In this document: positions 10,592-21,754 of the stretch, piece after piece
Layout of the letters: every line of letters starts with the position of its first letter
Numbering within the stretch: the first letter of the stretch is position 1
DNA from: Mantis religiosa
Taxonomy: Eukaryota > Arthropoda > Insecta > Mantodea > Mantidae
Length of the DNA stretch: 64,000 nt
Assembly: GCA_030765055.1 (NCBI GenBank)
Contig: CM060955.1
Span: 160,186,243 to 160,250,242 of the forward strand
Reading direction: 5' to 3'
Program-made: the position numbers and the translations under genes
Notes under the pieces: generated by a model
Database searches by the model: none
The model's input: only the letters and a program-made list of their open reading frames with translations
What the model was told of the DNA's origin: nothing

Positions 10592-12020
10592 ATATTAAAT
10601 GTATAAACGTATTTAAATTTGTTATGATACTTGTGCATTTATGATTGTTTTTGTAAAAAGAACTCAGTGATATCTGCTAGTCAGTTTTTTAAATAGTTCA
10701 GAGCTCTGCACGCAGATGGCAGAGTACTTACATTGCGTCCAATTTTAATTTTAAAATTTGAATTGTGATTTAAAATAGCATTAACAGTTTGAATGGCATC
10801 TGAATAACCTGTAAAGTAACAAAAACTTGCTTTTCGGAATTGCAAATTTCGCTAAAACACACTTTTTTGGGATATGTTTGTGGGTGTATTTAGGGGTACG
10901 CATGTATGTGTTTAGGTTCGGAGTTAACACTTGAGGGATGTTGTTGACAAATAACGAGATAAAACTGGTTCTCGGCGTCCTCAGAACAGGTCGCCGTAGG
11001 GGTTTTCGAAGAACCCCAAAGACAATAAAAAACCATACCCAGAATTATAAACCCATGTAAATTTAGAGCCTGTAAGCCGGGCCCAAAGTACCGGCACCAG
11101 GCAAATAAGCTACAAATAAAAAGCCTTAAGCCTTATTATTAGTTTTCATTTTCAAATAATTATATTTTCTTAAATCCCTCTGCGATTTTCATCATGGTCA
11201 TGGTTGCCTAGCAACTTCTATTCCAAAAATCTATATCTTATATGAACAGAAAAATATGTAGGTGGGTAGTAAAATATTATATTTAGATTCACCAAAAGTA
11301 CGTATAAGAATATCTAAGCTTTTGCAAGAGTAACTTTATAAAAGCGAATAGAGAAAGTAGTCTCACTGTAAAAGGTCAAAATTTTTTTGACTATGAACCA
11401 GTCTCACAATTAATTCAGTTGTCAACATCAATGGTCCGGTCTGGATAAATAAAAATTGGGAACTGGTTTTAACTGAGAAGAAACCGCCACCTGAACTTCG
11501 TATGCACTGATCATTACTTATCCAAAGAAATACCTTGTCCCGGTTATGAAGGCCCTCCTTGGATTTAGGCAAATTAACCAAAGGAAGTATAACTTACTCA
11601 GGTGCGTCGACAGCTTCGACTTCAACTACTCGAGCTATTAGGCAAATTCCTTTAACAAGGTCTGCATTAATTATGGAGTAAGAGTTTCTATATCACTTAC
11701 CAGCTATGCAAAATTTGAGTATTTTAGGGGATATTTTTAGAGTGCTGTAAAAGTACATTTCATTTATCATAAAAATATCTTAAATATATGGAAGTTTAAT
11801 CAATATTGTCGGAGGCATTTTTACAAATTAAACAATTGAATATTTTATGTAAAGATACTTTAGAATAGACATTTTGTTAAAAAATCTTAATATTGCATCT
11901 TTGGAAGATGTCGAACTTACCAATAGTGGTACATAACCTAGTTTTTGAGTTATACTGCTGACAGACAACTGCACAGATACACTGACACATATAAACACGC
12001 AGATCTGTTTCGCCTGCCTG
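10592..12020. other. No gene recognised
   Basis: Mostly AT-rich. A GC-richer patch at 10,960-11,120 holds a small palindrome around 'aggggttttcgaagaacccc', but no protein that I recognise. A 72-codon minus frame at 11,363-11,581 is unidentified. Confidence 0.5.
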
Positions 12021-12885
12021 CATAGCCTACATAGTACCGTGTCTGCTGCACCTTCAGGAATTTCCTAATTCGAATGTTGGTCAGGATTAGTCCTTTGGAT
12101 CAGCTTTTTCGGTGTTTATCCTTATCCTGAAAGATGAATGTCTGATAACTCTAAGCTCCATGTACCCTGTACTCATTTGAACATCATTTCATTTATCGTC
12201 CGATATGACTTAACGTTGGAGGTTTTCCCTTATCCTGAAAGATGAATGTCTGGTAACTCTAAGCTCTATAGACCCTGTACTCATTTGAACATTTCATTTA
12301 TCGTCCGAAATGACTTGACGTTGGAGGTTTTCCATTAACCTGAAAGACGAATGTCTGGTAACTTAAAACTCTATAGACCATGGGCTCCCTTTAACATAAT
12401 TGCATTCATCTTCCGATATGACTTAAGGTTGGAGGTTTTCCCTTATCCTGAAAGATGAATGTCTGGTAACTTTAAGCCCCATGTACCCGGTACTCATTTG
12501 AACATCAATTCATTCATCGTCCGATGAGACTTAAATTTGGAGGATTTCCCTTATCCTGAATGATGAATGTCTGGTAAATCTAAGCTCTATGTACCCTGTA
12601 CTCATTTGTACATCATTTCATTCATTGTTCGATATGACCTAATGTTGGAGGTTTTTTCCTTATCCTGAAGGAAGAATGTCTGGTAACTTTAAGCTCTGAG
12701 TCCCCTGTACTCATTTGAAAATCATTTCATTAATCGCCCGATATGACTTAACGTTGGAGGTTTCCCCTTGTCCTAAAAGATTAATTCCTGGTAACTCTAG
12801 GCTCTATAGACCCTGGGCTTATTTGAGCAACATTTCAGTCATCGTCCTTTGTGACTTAACGTTGGAGGAGGTAAATACCAATGAT
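12020..12885 (+). repeat. Family C tRNA-like repeat with expanded 106-108 bp tail array
   Basis: A degenerate tRNA-like head ('aattcgaatgttggtcagga' near 12,070, compare 'gtttgaatctcggtcaggg' at 45,751) is followed by about seven tandem copies of a tail unit. Each unit contains 'ttatcctgaaagatgaatgt', 'ctggtaactctaagctctat', 'tactcatttgaacat' and 'tcgtccgatatgactta'. Units start near 12,121, 12,229 and so on at roughly 106-108 bp and differ by several substitutions each. The same unit occurs once at 45.8/47.0 kb and 52.0 kb, and as an inverted array at 26.7 kb. Confidence 0.85.
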
Positions 12886-14962
12886 AAAAGTTGAGATGTG
12901 TTTCTAATAAATGTCTTTTCTGGATTAGTGAAGTCCCAAAACATGTATTTCCGGTAAACTCTTGGAATGTTTGAGGTGGAATGCAAGTACACAGTAGAAA
13001 AAGAAAAATCTGCAAAACAGGTTATAACACGACGGACATGCCAAGTATTTTGCACTGGTGGGTCTTCGGCATCACGCTTCAGAATTCGCGTGACGCACGC
13101 TTATAGGTGTTACTGATATGCTGTCCTCAGCTTGGCCGTACACCGCAAAAATAAAAAAAGTTGTGATGTTTTGGCTACCTCATGTCCTGAAGTCACCTGA
13201 TACAGCTGTGCGGCGCTGCAAGTACTGCAATTATCATGAACCTCCATGAAAGCTATGTCTGCTTGCTCACGACATTGGTTAACCCTCTGGCGTGTAATTA
13301 CACAGAGTTCTTACTTATATTTCAAAGCTAAAACCACCAATGTAAACAAATTCCCTTGGTAACGCATGAGTTGCTTTCAATTGCATGCCAAACTTTCAAG
13401 TTATGCAAATCTTGTAAGCTTAAATGTGAAATCCAAAGAGTTCATTGGCCGAAACCTTGAGACACGACAAGGCATTCATCAACGATTCCTTTTCTTTTCT
13501 TTTTTTTATCGTGCCACTTGTACAAACACCTATGATCTTCGCTCCACCAATCAGCGACCTAGTAGCGTTCCGTTTCAGTGTCTGTCTCTTATTTCTTACT
13601 CACGTATGTTTACTAGTGGATCGTTTCCGATAGACTATAGTGTTAACAACTCAAGTCATCGGTTCAGTTTTTTCTCCCAGTGTTTAAAGGATAGCTGCGA
13701 ATCAGGACACGAAAATGAGAGCATCTGTGAGTTTTGTGCAGTTAGGTGTATCCGCAAGGAGCAGGATTGGATCCAATGTCAGCATCTGGTTTAACCAACG
13801 ATGTGTTTTAGTAGAGGTGACTGATTGCTTTGTTTATTTTCTATTGTCTACTCATTTTTTGTTTGTCAGTATGACGAAAAAAGGGAAATTTAGCATTAAG
13901 AGTAAAGACAGGTATAATGTTTGCTTTTGTTGTCTATAGTAGCTCGATTAAAGTGTATTTTTGCTGTTGTTAAAATGACCCCATACGACGTTCAAACCAT
14001 TAATTTTGTTGAAATGTTTGGTGTAATATCGATAATGGTTTTGTGAACAGGACGTTTTGATAATTTCCATAAATGTCCCTTAAGAATATATGAATCATCC
14101 TTCCTAATAAGCAAAATAGCCTGAATGCTAAAGACGTTTCTTTTGTTAAAAAAAAAGAGGAAACCAAAACCATATCGACCGATGTATCATTCAAACACAA
14201 ACAGAAAGATGTAGTTTGACGCAAGAGTTGTTTCTGCGTTTCCCCATCCGGTCACGCAATGGGATCCCCCACAGAACTAGTTTCTTGATGTGAACATTCG
14301 GAATAATTCCCCCGCACACTGTGTAATACAACTAACCACAAGAAACGCAATCCGTTTATCTTTTTGTCTTTGTCAATTTGTTGCCGATATTCGTTCACAC
14401 CTTAGAAAAGTGTCACAATTGTCACCATTAAGTTGTCAACATATAATTCTGTCAGATGTGTTTCTTCTATTCTGCGATATTGTATTTCTGAACATGGTCT
14501 CGCCATGCTCTCTCATAAACTGTCCAAATGAAAAACAAACACCTCGACTGCATTCAGTGCCTGTAAGATACTATTTAAAACTACTTTCCATTTTAAAAAA
14601 GGCATTGTTTGAGGTACATTCACAAGACCTTCAACACTCACTCACGTTTATTTTTACACACTCCCACACACTGTTTTTACGAGATTTTTTCTCTATATTA
14701 CTTGCCAATAATAGAGAAACTATGCTCAAAAATAAGCATTTCTTTACACCACATGCATTGTAAATGTCTGTAAATGCGTAGCTCTATTTCTGGCTTTGAA
14801 ATTGCATGCCATTTCTATAACATCAGCAGTTTCTCTAACGACAGCTGTTCAATAATGTGATAAGTATTGAGAAATTCTTGACAATCACAAGCCGTTCTCT
14901 GAATGGTTAATAGTCCATAACAACGCTACTTGAAATAAATATTATGTTTGTAACAGTATTCA
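12886..14962. other. No confident gene; two unidentified open frames
   Basis: Plus-strand open frames of 142 codons (13,366-13,794) and 157 codons (14,290-14,763) are present. The first has a Cys-rich end ('CEFCAVRCIRKEQDWIQCQ') that superficially recalls a metal-binding motif. I recognise no family for either. Neither shows a convincing start context or conserved neighbours, and both could be chance frames or decayed transposon sequence. Confidence 0.4.
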
Positions 14963-15239
14963 CACGTGTTCACAACTCCTGCCGGGCGAGGTAATTTGCA
15001 GTCATCGGTCTTGCAGAAAGCATTCCAACTTGGTTCATTCATTATCGCGGTTATTTACTTGTAGCCACTGTAGGAAGTGGGACTTAAGTGATAGTCAATT
15101 ATTCTAAGAACTTGTAGCTATGTGATGGCTTTAATATTCCATTTCCTTTTGCGTGTGTACGAGAAAGAAAAAGAGAATGGCGACTTTGAATTTTCAAAAA
15201 GAAAAGTGTTTGAAAATTCAAACTAATAACATAATATGG

Positions 15240-15780
15240 ATAGATATAGTCAGACTGAAAAGTTCAATGTCATAGCCAGGATTTGAACCGGAAACCCTCC
15301 TGTCTTTGTACGGCTGATCTTAATCATTTAGCTACTATGGCTGGAATGGAATGTGTAGTGTTTAACGCCCGCTTTTACTACATACGGCACCGCAGGCGAT
15401 GACACTGTTGATACATGAAATGAAGATGGAGCACCGGTGGTATGAGAGGGCGGGGGAAACCGCAGATCTCGAAGAAAACCCGCCCCAGCGCCGTGTTGTC
15501 CACCACAAATCTCACTTTGCGGTCGCCTGGTATCGAACGCGGGCCGCCTTGGTGAGAGCCAAGCGGTCTAACCACTGATCCACGGCGCGGCCAATACCAT
15601 GGCTGGCAACATGCCAGTATGACATTAAATTCTCCAACCAACTCGTATTGATCTACCATGGCATATTGGAGGAACACCGGGAGGTCCATGAATCAAATCC
15701 CGACTGTGGCAATGGTTTTTTCAGGATGACTCTGCCTATCGAAGCCTTACTCTTCACACGGCTAGTGTGGGAGAAAAATG
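15240..15780. repeat. Family A inverted pair split by a SINE
   Basis: A tRNA-like head on the minus strand (15,255-15,340, 'ggatttgaacc' box B complement) and an opposing head (about 15,610-15,715) are separated by the SINE at 15,345-15,594. The flanks read 'tactatggctgg' and 'taccatggctgg', a 12-bp target duplication with one mismatch. Confidence 0.82.
15345..15594 (-). mobile_element. Family B SINE inserted in family A
   Basis: Same order of parts as the copy at 29,525-29,774 (tRNA-like head, body 'gtggacaacacggcgctggg', tail 'gtagtaaaagcgggcgttaa'). It has the same insertion point within the family A head, so the two are paralogous copies made by duplication of the arm rather than independent insertions. 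Confidence 0.9.
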
Positions 15781-16652
15781 TATTTTCAATAACACAATAT
15801 CTGCGAAATAATTCACACTAGAAGGAATTTATTTTATATAAATTGTGATTTTGTCTAACACTTAGCGTTTATCAGTTATACAAATACCATCCAGAATAAA
15901 GAGGACTTTTGAAGACATTTCAGAATATTCAATATATACATTTCATTCATCATGAATATAGGTTAACCCTGTGGTATTTTAATCAAAATTAGTTTGTCAT
16001 TTGTTAGAAGATCAAAACTTTCGAAAATGTTTTCTTCTGATGTTTAGTTTTGTAACAGTATTTTTGGGTTATGTTCGGAGGAATTATGAAGGAATTATGA
16101 ATTTATAAAAATATATGTAGTTGTGTGATTGGCCGAAGTAGTAATGGTATGACGTAATATGACGTAATGTGGTGACGTGCCATTGGATCGGACAATCACA
16201 AAATTAAGAGAGAAGTAACGATAGCTTCATAAATCAATAATCTGGCTTCATGGTGGAAAAATGACGCGGAGAAGATAAAAGTTTTGAATAGTAAGAAATA
16301 AATCAATAATCTTGGTTTAAAGAGAGAGAGATTTTTGTTGTAATGGTGGAATGTGATGGATACTGGTATTAGATCAGGAACATTTTAAGTTATAATTTGA
16401 ATCTGTATAAATATAACCAATTACAGAATTTGACTTCTTTATTCCGAACCACGCCTTGAAACACAGATGTCTCATGACTCTTTATTTATAATAAGATGAT
16501 ACAATCGGTGACCAGAGGAAATAGCCGCAAAAACTCACACGAGAAGAGCAAGAATTGTGCGTCCAACATAGAAATCCTGTCCCAAATTGCACCCGAACGG
16601 CTGATGAAGACGAAGACAAATTAACGACGAATAGACACAAATTCCAGTCCCA

Positions 16653-17164
16653 TGTTTCACCAATATCTACCTTTTTGGTTATATGTTTTCGTCTGTATAC
16701 AAAATTGCTTACAAATGAAGGGGACATGCTCAAGATTTTCATTTTATTTTCTTAAATAATATATGGCTTCAACAATAATATTCATCAGAAATATGGCTTG
16801 TTACTTTAACAAGAGATTTAACACTTTCGTTAAGCGAACACTTGTTGGTGAAATGCAATTTTTGTTATAGCTATTGCTAAACTCGTGTTATGTCTTAACA
16901 TCCGTTGGTGAAATCGGGCATAAATAGACTTAATAGTGTCTGCACTTGTAGCATTCAAATTACCCAGTACTGCAATTTGTTGCACATCATTTTTTGCAGT
17001 AGCTTTTCGTGGTAATGTAATTAGATTGTCCTTAGCTGGCTCATTTGTCAGATCCTTTCAGTCCACAACAATCTGTTGTGCTTAGGTCATTATAATATGT
17101 TATGCATTTTAAGATGTTATTGTTAATGAGAAATTAAACCCTGATGCATACTGGCAGTTGTTTA
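16653..17164. other. No gene recognised
   Basis: AT-rich DNA with no frame or repeat that I can identify. Confidence 0.55.
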
Positions 17165-17204
17165 TTCTTTCTTGCTTAGCCGTGCGTAGGACAAGATTTG
17201 GAAA

Positions 17205-17345
17205 TGTACAGTCCGACTGAAAAATTCAATATCATAGCCGGGATTTCATCTTGTTTTAACCATTGAGCTACCATGGTAACATGCTAGTGCGACATTAAAT
17301 TCTCCTACTCACTCACACATTTCCCGGTAAATCACAAAATCTCAA
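17205..17345 (-). repeat. Family A tRNA-like repeat, diverged single copy
   Basis: 'gactgaaaaattcaat', 'tcatagccgggattt', 'taaccattgagctaccatgg' and 'gacattaaattctcc' occur in family A order on the minus strand. Part of the box B region is deleted. The T-tract (AAAAA on this strand) next to the tRNA-like 3' end is kept. Confidence 0.8.
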
Positions 17346-18095
17346 ATTTAATTTAATATAATTTAATGACGACATAATTTGTAGGGCTAGGGCTTTATCA
17401 GTTAACATACTTTTAGGCCAATCAATTGAAATTGCTGCAGCAGCTCGCTAAAATTCAGCTATGTTTATTTTAACTGCGTGTAAAAACACCCCTTCTACTG
17501 CTTATATGGGAGAGTGATGTAGCTGTTCTCTTATTGGTCGACCACAACCGCCGAAATCACTTTTTATATTTTTCTGGGTAGTGTTTTTAAATTGATTTGC
17601 TGAGAGAATGCATGTGGCGTCTTTCTATAAGGGAAAACCCTTCTTAATTATTTTAAGATTTCTCCTGTCAGAAGTTTGCCTGAATGTAGCACTTGCGACC
17701 CTCAAGATTTATTGTTATTCTCGCATTTTGTTACCGAAACAAAACACTTCCACTGACCGAGGGTCCGTTTCAAGTTTGACATACTGTCCTCCACAGGAGA
17801 GTAAGTCTCCGAGGCCTGGGACGCAGAAGGGGAGGGGGTGTTCTCTTTATTGATATCAACTGCATGCCCCATTACATGGTAATATTACATGCATTACAAT
17901 ACATAATCTAATTTTTAATTGAATTTAAAATTAACTACTTTTTTATAAGTTAATTGAATGAATATATTTGCAGAATGGTTTAAGGTATTGCGCAATAAGT
18001 TCCTGGTTGGTTGTGGGCTATTTTCCTCCTTGTTTGTGCACTTCTGCACTTCTATCTGCTGTTTTGTGTCTTTACATTCAAAGATTAAATGGTTA
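17346..18095. other. No gene recognised
   Basis: AT-rich DNA. The 81-codon plus frame at 17,608-17,853 shows no recognisable domain. Confidence 0.5.
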
Positions 18096-18350
18096 TTTTT
18101 AGTTAATTGATGGAAATTAATCATTTCTCCACAGTAGCCGTATATAGGCTAAGATATTTGATGGATAGAGTCAACATGAAAAATTCAATGCCATGGCTGG
18201 GATTTGAACCACGGATCTCCCGGTTTCCGTCCAGTCGCTCTTAACCTTTGAGCTACCATGGCCACATCCTGACATTAAATTCTCCAGTTGACTCGTATAT
18301 TTCCCCGGTAGACCACTAGGGGCTCTCGCATTCAAGATCAATTTCCATCA
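18096..18350 (-). repeat. Family A repeat, inverted partner
   Basis: On the minus strand this contains the head (18,181-18,262), the flank 'gacattaaattctccag', and then 'ccactaggggctctcgcatt', the edge of the module that has become the 91-bp satellite monomer. The outer end 'tagttaattgatggaaatta' and 'cacagtagccgtatatagg' matches the right border of the satellite array (63,966-64,000). With the next copy it makes a head-out palindrome. Confidence 0.85.
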
Positions 18351-18935
18351 ATTAACTAAAATTATAAGAGTTAAATGATGAAGCCTGGGACGTAAGTACT
18401 TACAATAGTAAGTAGCCACAGACGGTGTATCCCGGATGCGAGAGCTCCTAGTGGTCTACCGGGGAAATATACGAGTCAAATGGAGAATTTAATGTCAGGA
18501 CGGCACGTTGGCCATGGTAGCTCAACGGTTAAGAGCGACTGGATGGAAACCAGGAGATCCGTGGTTCAAAACTCAGCCATGGCACTGAATTTTTCATGTT
18601 GACTCGATCCATCAAATATCTTAGCCTATATACGGCTAGTGTGGAGAAATGGTTCATTTCCATCAATTAACTAACATTATAAGAGTTAAATGATGAAGCC
18701 TGGGACTGAAGTACTTACAATAGTAAGTCGCCACAAACGGTGTATCTCGGATGCGAGAGCCCCTAGTGGTCTACCGGGAAAATATACGAGTCAACTGGAG
18801 AATTTAATGTCAGGACGGCACGTTGGCCATGGTAGCTCAAAGGTTAAGAGCGACTGGACGGAAACCAGGAGATCCGTGGTTCAAATCCCGGCCATGGCAT
18901 TGAATTTTTCATGTTGACTCTATCCATTAAATGGT
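18351..18935 (+). repeat. Two tandem family A copies, 315-bp unit
   Basis: 'cgttggccatggtagctcaa' occurs at 18,506 and 18,821, a 315-bp period. Each unit reads in order: outer flank 'tttccatcaattaacta'; a module from 'gatgaagcctggga' through the dyad ACTTAC...GTAAGT to 'cccctagtggtctaccg'; flank 'gagaatttaatgtcagg'; a complete tRNA-like cloverleaf; a T-tract; and 'atgttgactc'. These are the best single-module reference copies for understanding the satellite at 54.3-64 kb. Confidence 0.88.
18826..18898 (+). ncRNA. tRNA-like cloverleaf within family A
   Basis: The 73 nt fold as a tRNA by eye. The acceptor stem GCCATGG/CCATGGC has seven perfect pairs and the D-stem is GCTC/GAGC. The anticodon stem ACTGG/CCAGG encloses loop ACGGAAA (anticodon position GGA). 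The T-loop is TTCAAAT with box B GGTTCAAATCC at 18,878-18,888. The T-stem pairs in only three of five positions and position 33 is C, not T. The sister copy at 18,512-18,584 has T at that position. TTTTT, a possible Pol III terminator, follows about 6 nt after the acceptor end. It is a tRNA-derived repeat, not a working tRNA gene. Confidence 0.7.
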
Positions 18936-19620
18936 TAACTGTTTGTCGGAGGTTACTGCTGTACATTTTGGATCATCAATAATGTGGAACCTGTATAAGT
19001 AGTCTTTAGTTTTTCCATGACCTGAGATTATAGCAGTAAGTTCTGGTGTAATGGGAAGTGTTTTCTTTAAACTATCTTTGATTTTTGGGAGGAAAGTTTT
19101 ATAGAGGGCTCCTTTGTTTGTGCTGTTCCACCTATGTTGCCATTGTTCACGTCCTCTTTCTTTTATGGCTGCTTCGATCATCGAACTGGGAACCTTATTG
19201 TAAATGATTGGCAGTCCATCTTGAGCAGCTGCCTTTGCCAATTTATCTGCCATCTCGTTGCCAGGTATGGGCTCACCCATTTGAAGTGCATTCTCCAATG
19301 AGCTTGTTGCAGGGATGTTAGAGTGGCTGCAATCTCCTCCACGACTGAGCTGTGCTTGATGTTGTTTACCAGTGTGCCCAGCTATCTGAGTAAATTGCTG
19401 CTGTCGTTTCTTCAAGCGCTAAGTCTATATTGTTTTGAAACTCTTGTAGCACTTTCAATATAGCTATTTGTTCTGCTTGGTTATTTGAACACTTGCCATC
19501 CAATCTATGTTTTAGTTGAAGAATAAGTGCTTCGTGTTTGACAACCCCTGCTGAGCTCCAGCCCTGTCCGCTATTTTACTCCCATCTGTGTAGATTCTGA
19601 ATATGTAATTAGTAGCTTCC
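18927..19620 (-). pseudogene. RNase H domain remnant of a LINE
   Basis: Reading leftward, 'YIFRIYTDGSKIADRAG' (about 19,600) supplies the first catalytic Asp. In another frame 'CSNNQAEQIAILKVLQEF' supplies the Glu helix. The region of the next Asp is not readable. Then 'PGNEMADKLAKAAAQDG' (about 19,260-19,210) gives the last Asp in the GNE-AD-LAK motif, followed by 'REQWQHRWNST' and 'ISGHGKTKDYLYRFHIIDD', the C-terminal tail of jockey/I/R1-type polyproteins. Several frameshifts and a gap between the Glu and the final motif make it inactive. It abuts the family A copy at 18,935. Confidence 0.82.
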
Positions 19621-19639
19621 TCAGCTTCTCTAATTTCAG

Positions 19640-20120
19640 GCATCGGGGAAGGTTCCCACACCCTCCCTGGACAGGGTTATGACACCCCATGTCAGTACAG
19701 CTACAGACCATTCAAAAACACTCTTACGGCTTCTCCTTTTGTGAATGAATCTTCTGAGTTTTAGTGTACAGAGTGAATAGGGCGCATGTTTTTAACGGTT
19801 CTAATCCTTGTGTAGCAGGCGTTCTCTGCCACACACATTCGCTGCCCTTGTCCCACTGTTCCCTTCAGGGACATTCTTTGCGTTGCTGAACGGTACATAC
19901 ACACATACATACAAGTTTTTACAAGCGTAATAAAATTTGTGATATGTGGAACCATATAAGATCTCGTTTATACATAATATATAGTAGACAAATTTTTAAA
20001 TTTAACTTTTAACATATTGTGACTTTGTGGGTTCGTAGAATTAAAAGGCCGAGTTGCAGAAATTAAAAATCTCCTATTTCCGTAGAGATACACTGTTCAA
20101 TTCCCACGTAACAACATTAC
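19640..20120. other. No gene recognised
   Basis: Mixed sequence with a short ACACATACATACA run near 19,895-19,915. No domain or family is seen. Confidence 0.5.
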
Positions 20121-20124
20121 ATCA

Positions 20125-21125
20125 CATAACAACACAATCTAAAACCTTCGATAGGGCAAACCGATGCAAAATGTGGCAAATATTTGAAGAACAGGGATAC
20201 CCACAACAATTAGTAATGCTTCTACTTCCAAACGAAAATAAATGTGAGAAACAATGGTAAAATTTCTAAAAAAAAAAAAAAAATTCTTACTAATCAGGGT
20301 GTCAGACAAGGGTGTACTTTATCAACTACACTTTTTAGTATTTATATTGACGACCTAGTGTGCAAATGGAAGCAGCTAGTGAATGTTGGTTTTAAAATTT
20401 CAAATAAAAACTTTTAAAATATTTTATTGTTTGCTGACGACTTAGTTGTTATACAAAATAGCGAGTCTGCCCTGCAAAAATCTATTTTTAAACTTAGTGA
20501 ACTTTGTAAGCAATATAATATGAACATTTCGTTTATAAAATCAAAGGTAATGGCATTCATTGGGAAAGAGCCAATTAGAACATAAATAGTTATAAATAAT
20601 CGTTGCGTTGAACAGGTAAGACATTTTAACTACTTGGGAACTGATGTTAGTTATGACAAGGAATATGATGTCTACAATAAAATATGCAAATTGCAAAGAG
20701 TGTGTGGCACAATAAATAGAACATTTAGAAACAAAATACGTAAAGAAACAAAATTAAAGTTCTACAAAGTTATGGCTGTACCTATACTGACATAAGGAAG
20801 TGAGATTTGGACGTCAACTAAAAAGCAACAGAGTAAAATACAGGCTTCAGAAATGAAATTCTTGAGAAGTGTGAAAGGATGCGCGAAGAGGGACTTAATA
20901 AGAAATTAAAATATAAGAGAAGAGCTGGACATTTTTAGTATGAATGATAGGTTAAAAGATCTCAAACAAAAATGGAAGGAACATGTTGAAAGAACGCCAG
21001 ATAATAGACTTGCATAACAAATATTACAGTATCATCCTAAAGGTAGGAGATCGGTGGGCAGACCCAGGAAACGATGGCTGGAGGACTTCGAAGGCGGAAC
21101 AGGCACTTGATTGCCTATGCCATGA
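20125..21125 (+). pseudogene. LINE reverse transcriptase remnant, same family as 1.6-2.3 kb
   Basis: In successive frames: 'KTFDRANRCKMWQIFEEQGY' (motif A region), 'NQGVRQGCTLSTTLFSIYID' (motif B), 'ILLFADDLVVIQNSESALQK' (FADD catalytic box), 'VRHFNYLGTDVSYDKEYD', 'CGTINRTFRNKIRKETKLKF', 'MKFLRSVKGCAKRDLI' and 'GRRSVGRPRKRWLEDFEGG'. An A-run at about 20,271-20,283 and several stops (for example after the ILT of 'AVPILT') break the frame. The 3' end is 'gaagtgaagaagaac', a short version of the (GAA)n tail of the 1.6-kb copy. Confidence 0.88.
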
Positions 21126-21750
21126 AGTGAAGAAGAACAACACAATCTTCCAAGGTCGATGACAACAGCGTCCAGTTCAGCTCTCGTTACAACAACACTC
21201 TTGTTACACAACGGTCTTTAGAACAACACTCTCAGCTGTTCTCTCTGCCTACTCACTCTGTTTACCAACTCACTTTGCGAGCCGTTACGTCCTTAAATAC
21301 CTAACTCGTAATTCTAGATTGTTCTAAAATAAGCCATAACCCGAACAATCTCTATCAGTCCAGAAGTTTCTGGAATAATAAAGAAACCAAATATTCTATC
21401 ACATTCTAGAAGCGTAACTTAATCTATGCCGGCAAGTCCTTTACCTCAGTTATCTCTGCTCGCCGGCGCTTGTTTACAATAGCCGCGCTATCATTAACTG
21501 CTTAGCAAGGCTCATTATTACCTGAAACTTTATCCGTCGACTGTTTTCTTATTTGTGCCGAAACTTTTTTGCCTGTTGCGGTGACAATATGATTCATTAT
21601 TATTAGGAGCAGCGAGCACTGTTTCAAAATTGAATGTTCTTTCATATTTATCCGCAGCTCCAACACGAGAGAAACCAAGACCTATGTGGCACTAAAACAA
21701 ATGCCACCTTAAACTATATTAACAGACGAGAATGTACCTGTTTTGTTGAT
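21126..21750. other. No gene recognised
   Basis: Moderately GC-rich DNA between the 3' ends of two convergent LINE remnants. No domain or family repeat is identified. Confidence 0.5.
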
Positions 21751-21754
21751 TCGC

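Larger units (their letters stand above)
14963..16652 (+). repeat. Left arm of a 1.7-kb inverted repeat
   Basis: The sequence from 'cacgtgttcacaactcctgc' to 'acaaattccagtccca' is matched in reverse complement by 28,301-30,155. The arm includes a family A pair split by a family B SINE, the CCAAT/CRE-like block at 16,115-16,205, and a short GA run (16,320-16,330). It is either two copies of one unclassified element or an inverted segmental duplication. The shared SINE insertion shows that both copies descend from one ancestor already carrying it. Confidence 0.88.

Noticed and set aside
13366..14763. Two open frames of 142 and 157 codons as candidate host genes
   Set aside because: No recognised domain, no splice or codon evidence, and length compatible with chance. 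They are recorded only as unidentified frames.
19895..19915. Telomere-like or simple repeat
   Set aside because: The ACACATACATACA run is too short, and no TTAGG-type array is present in the window.
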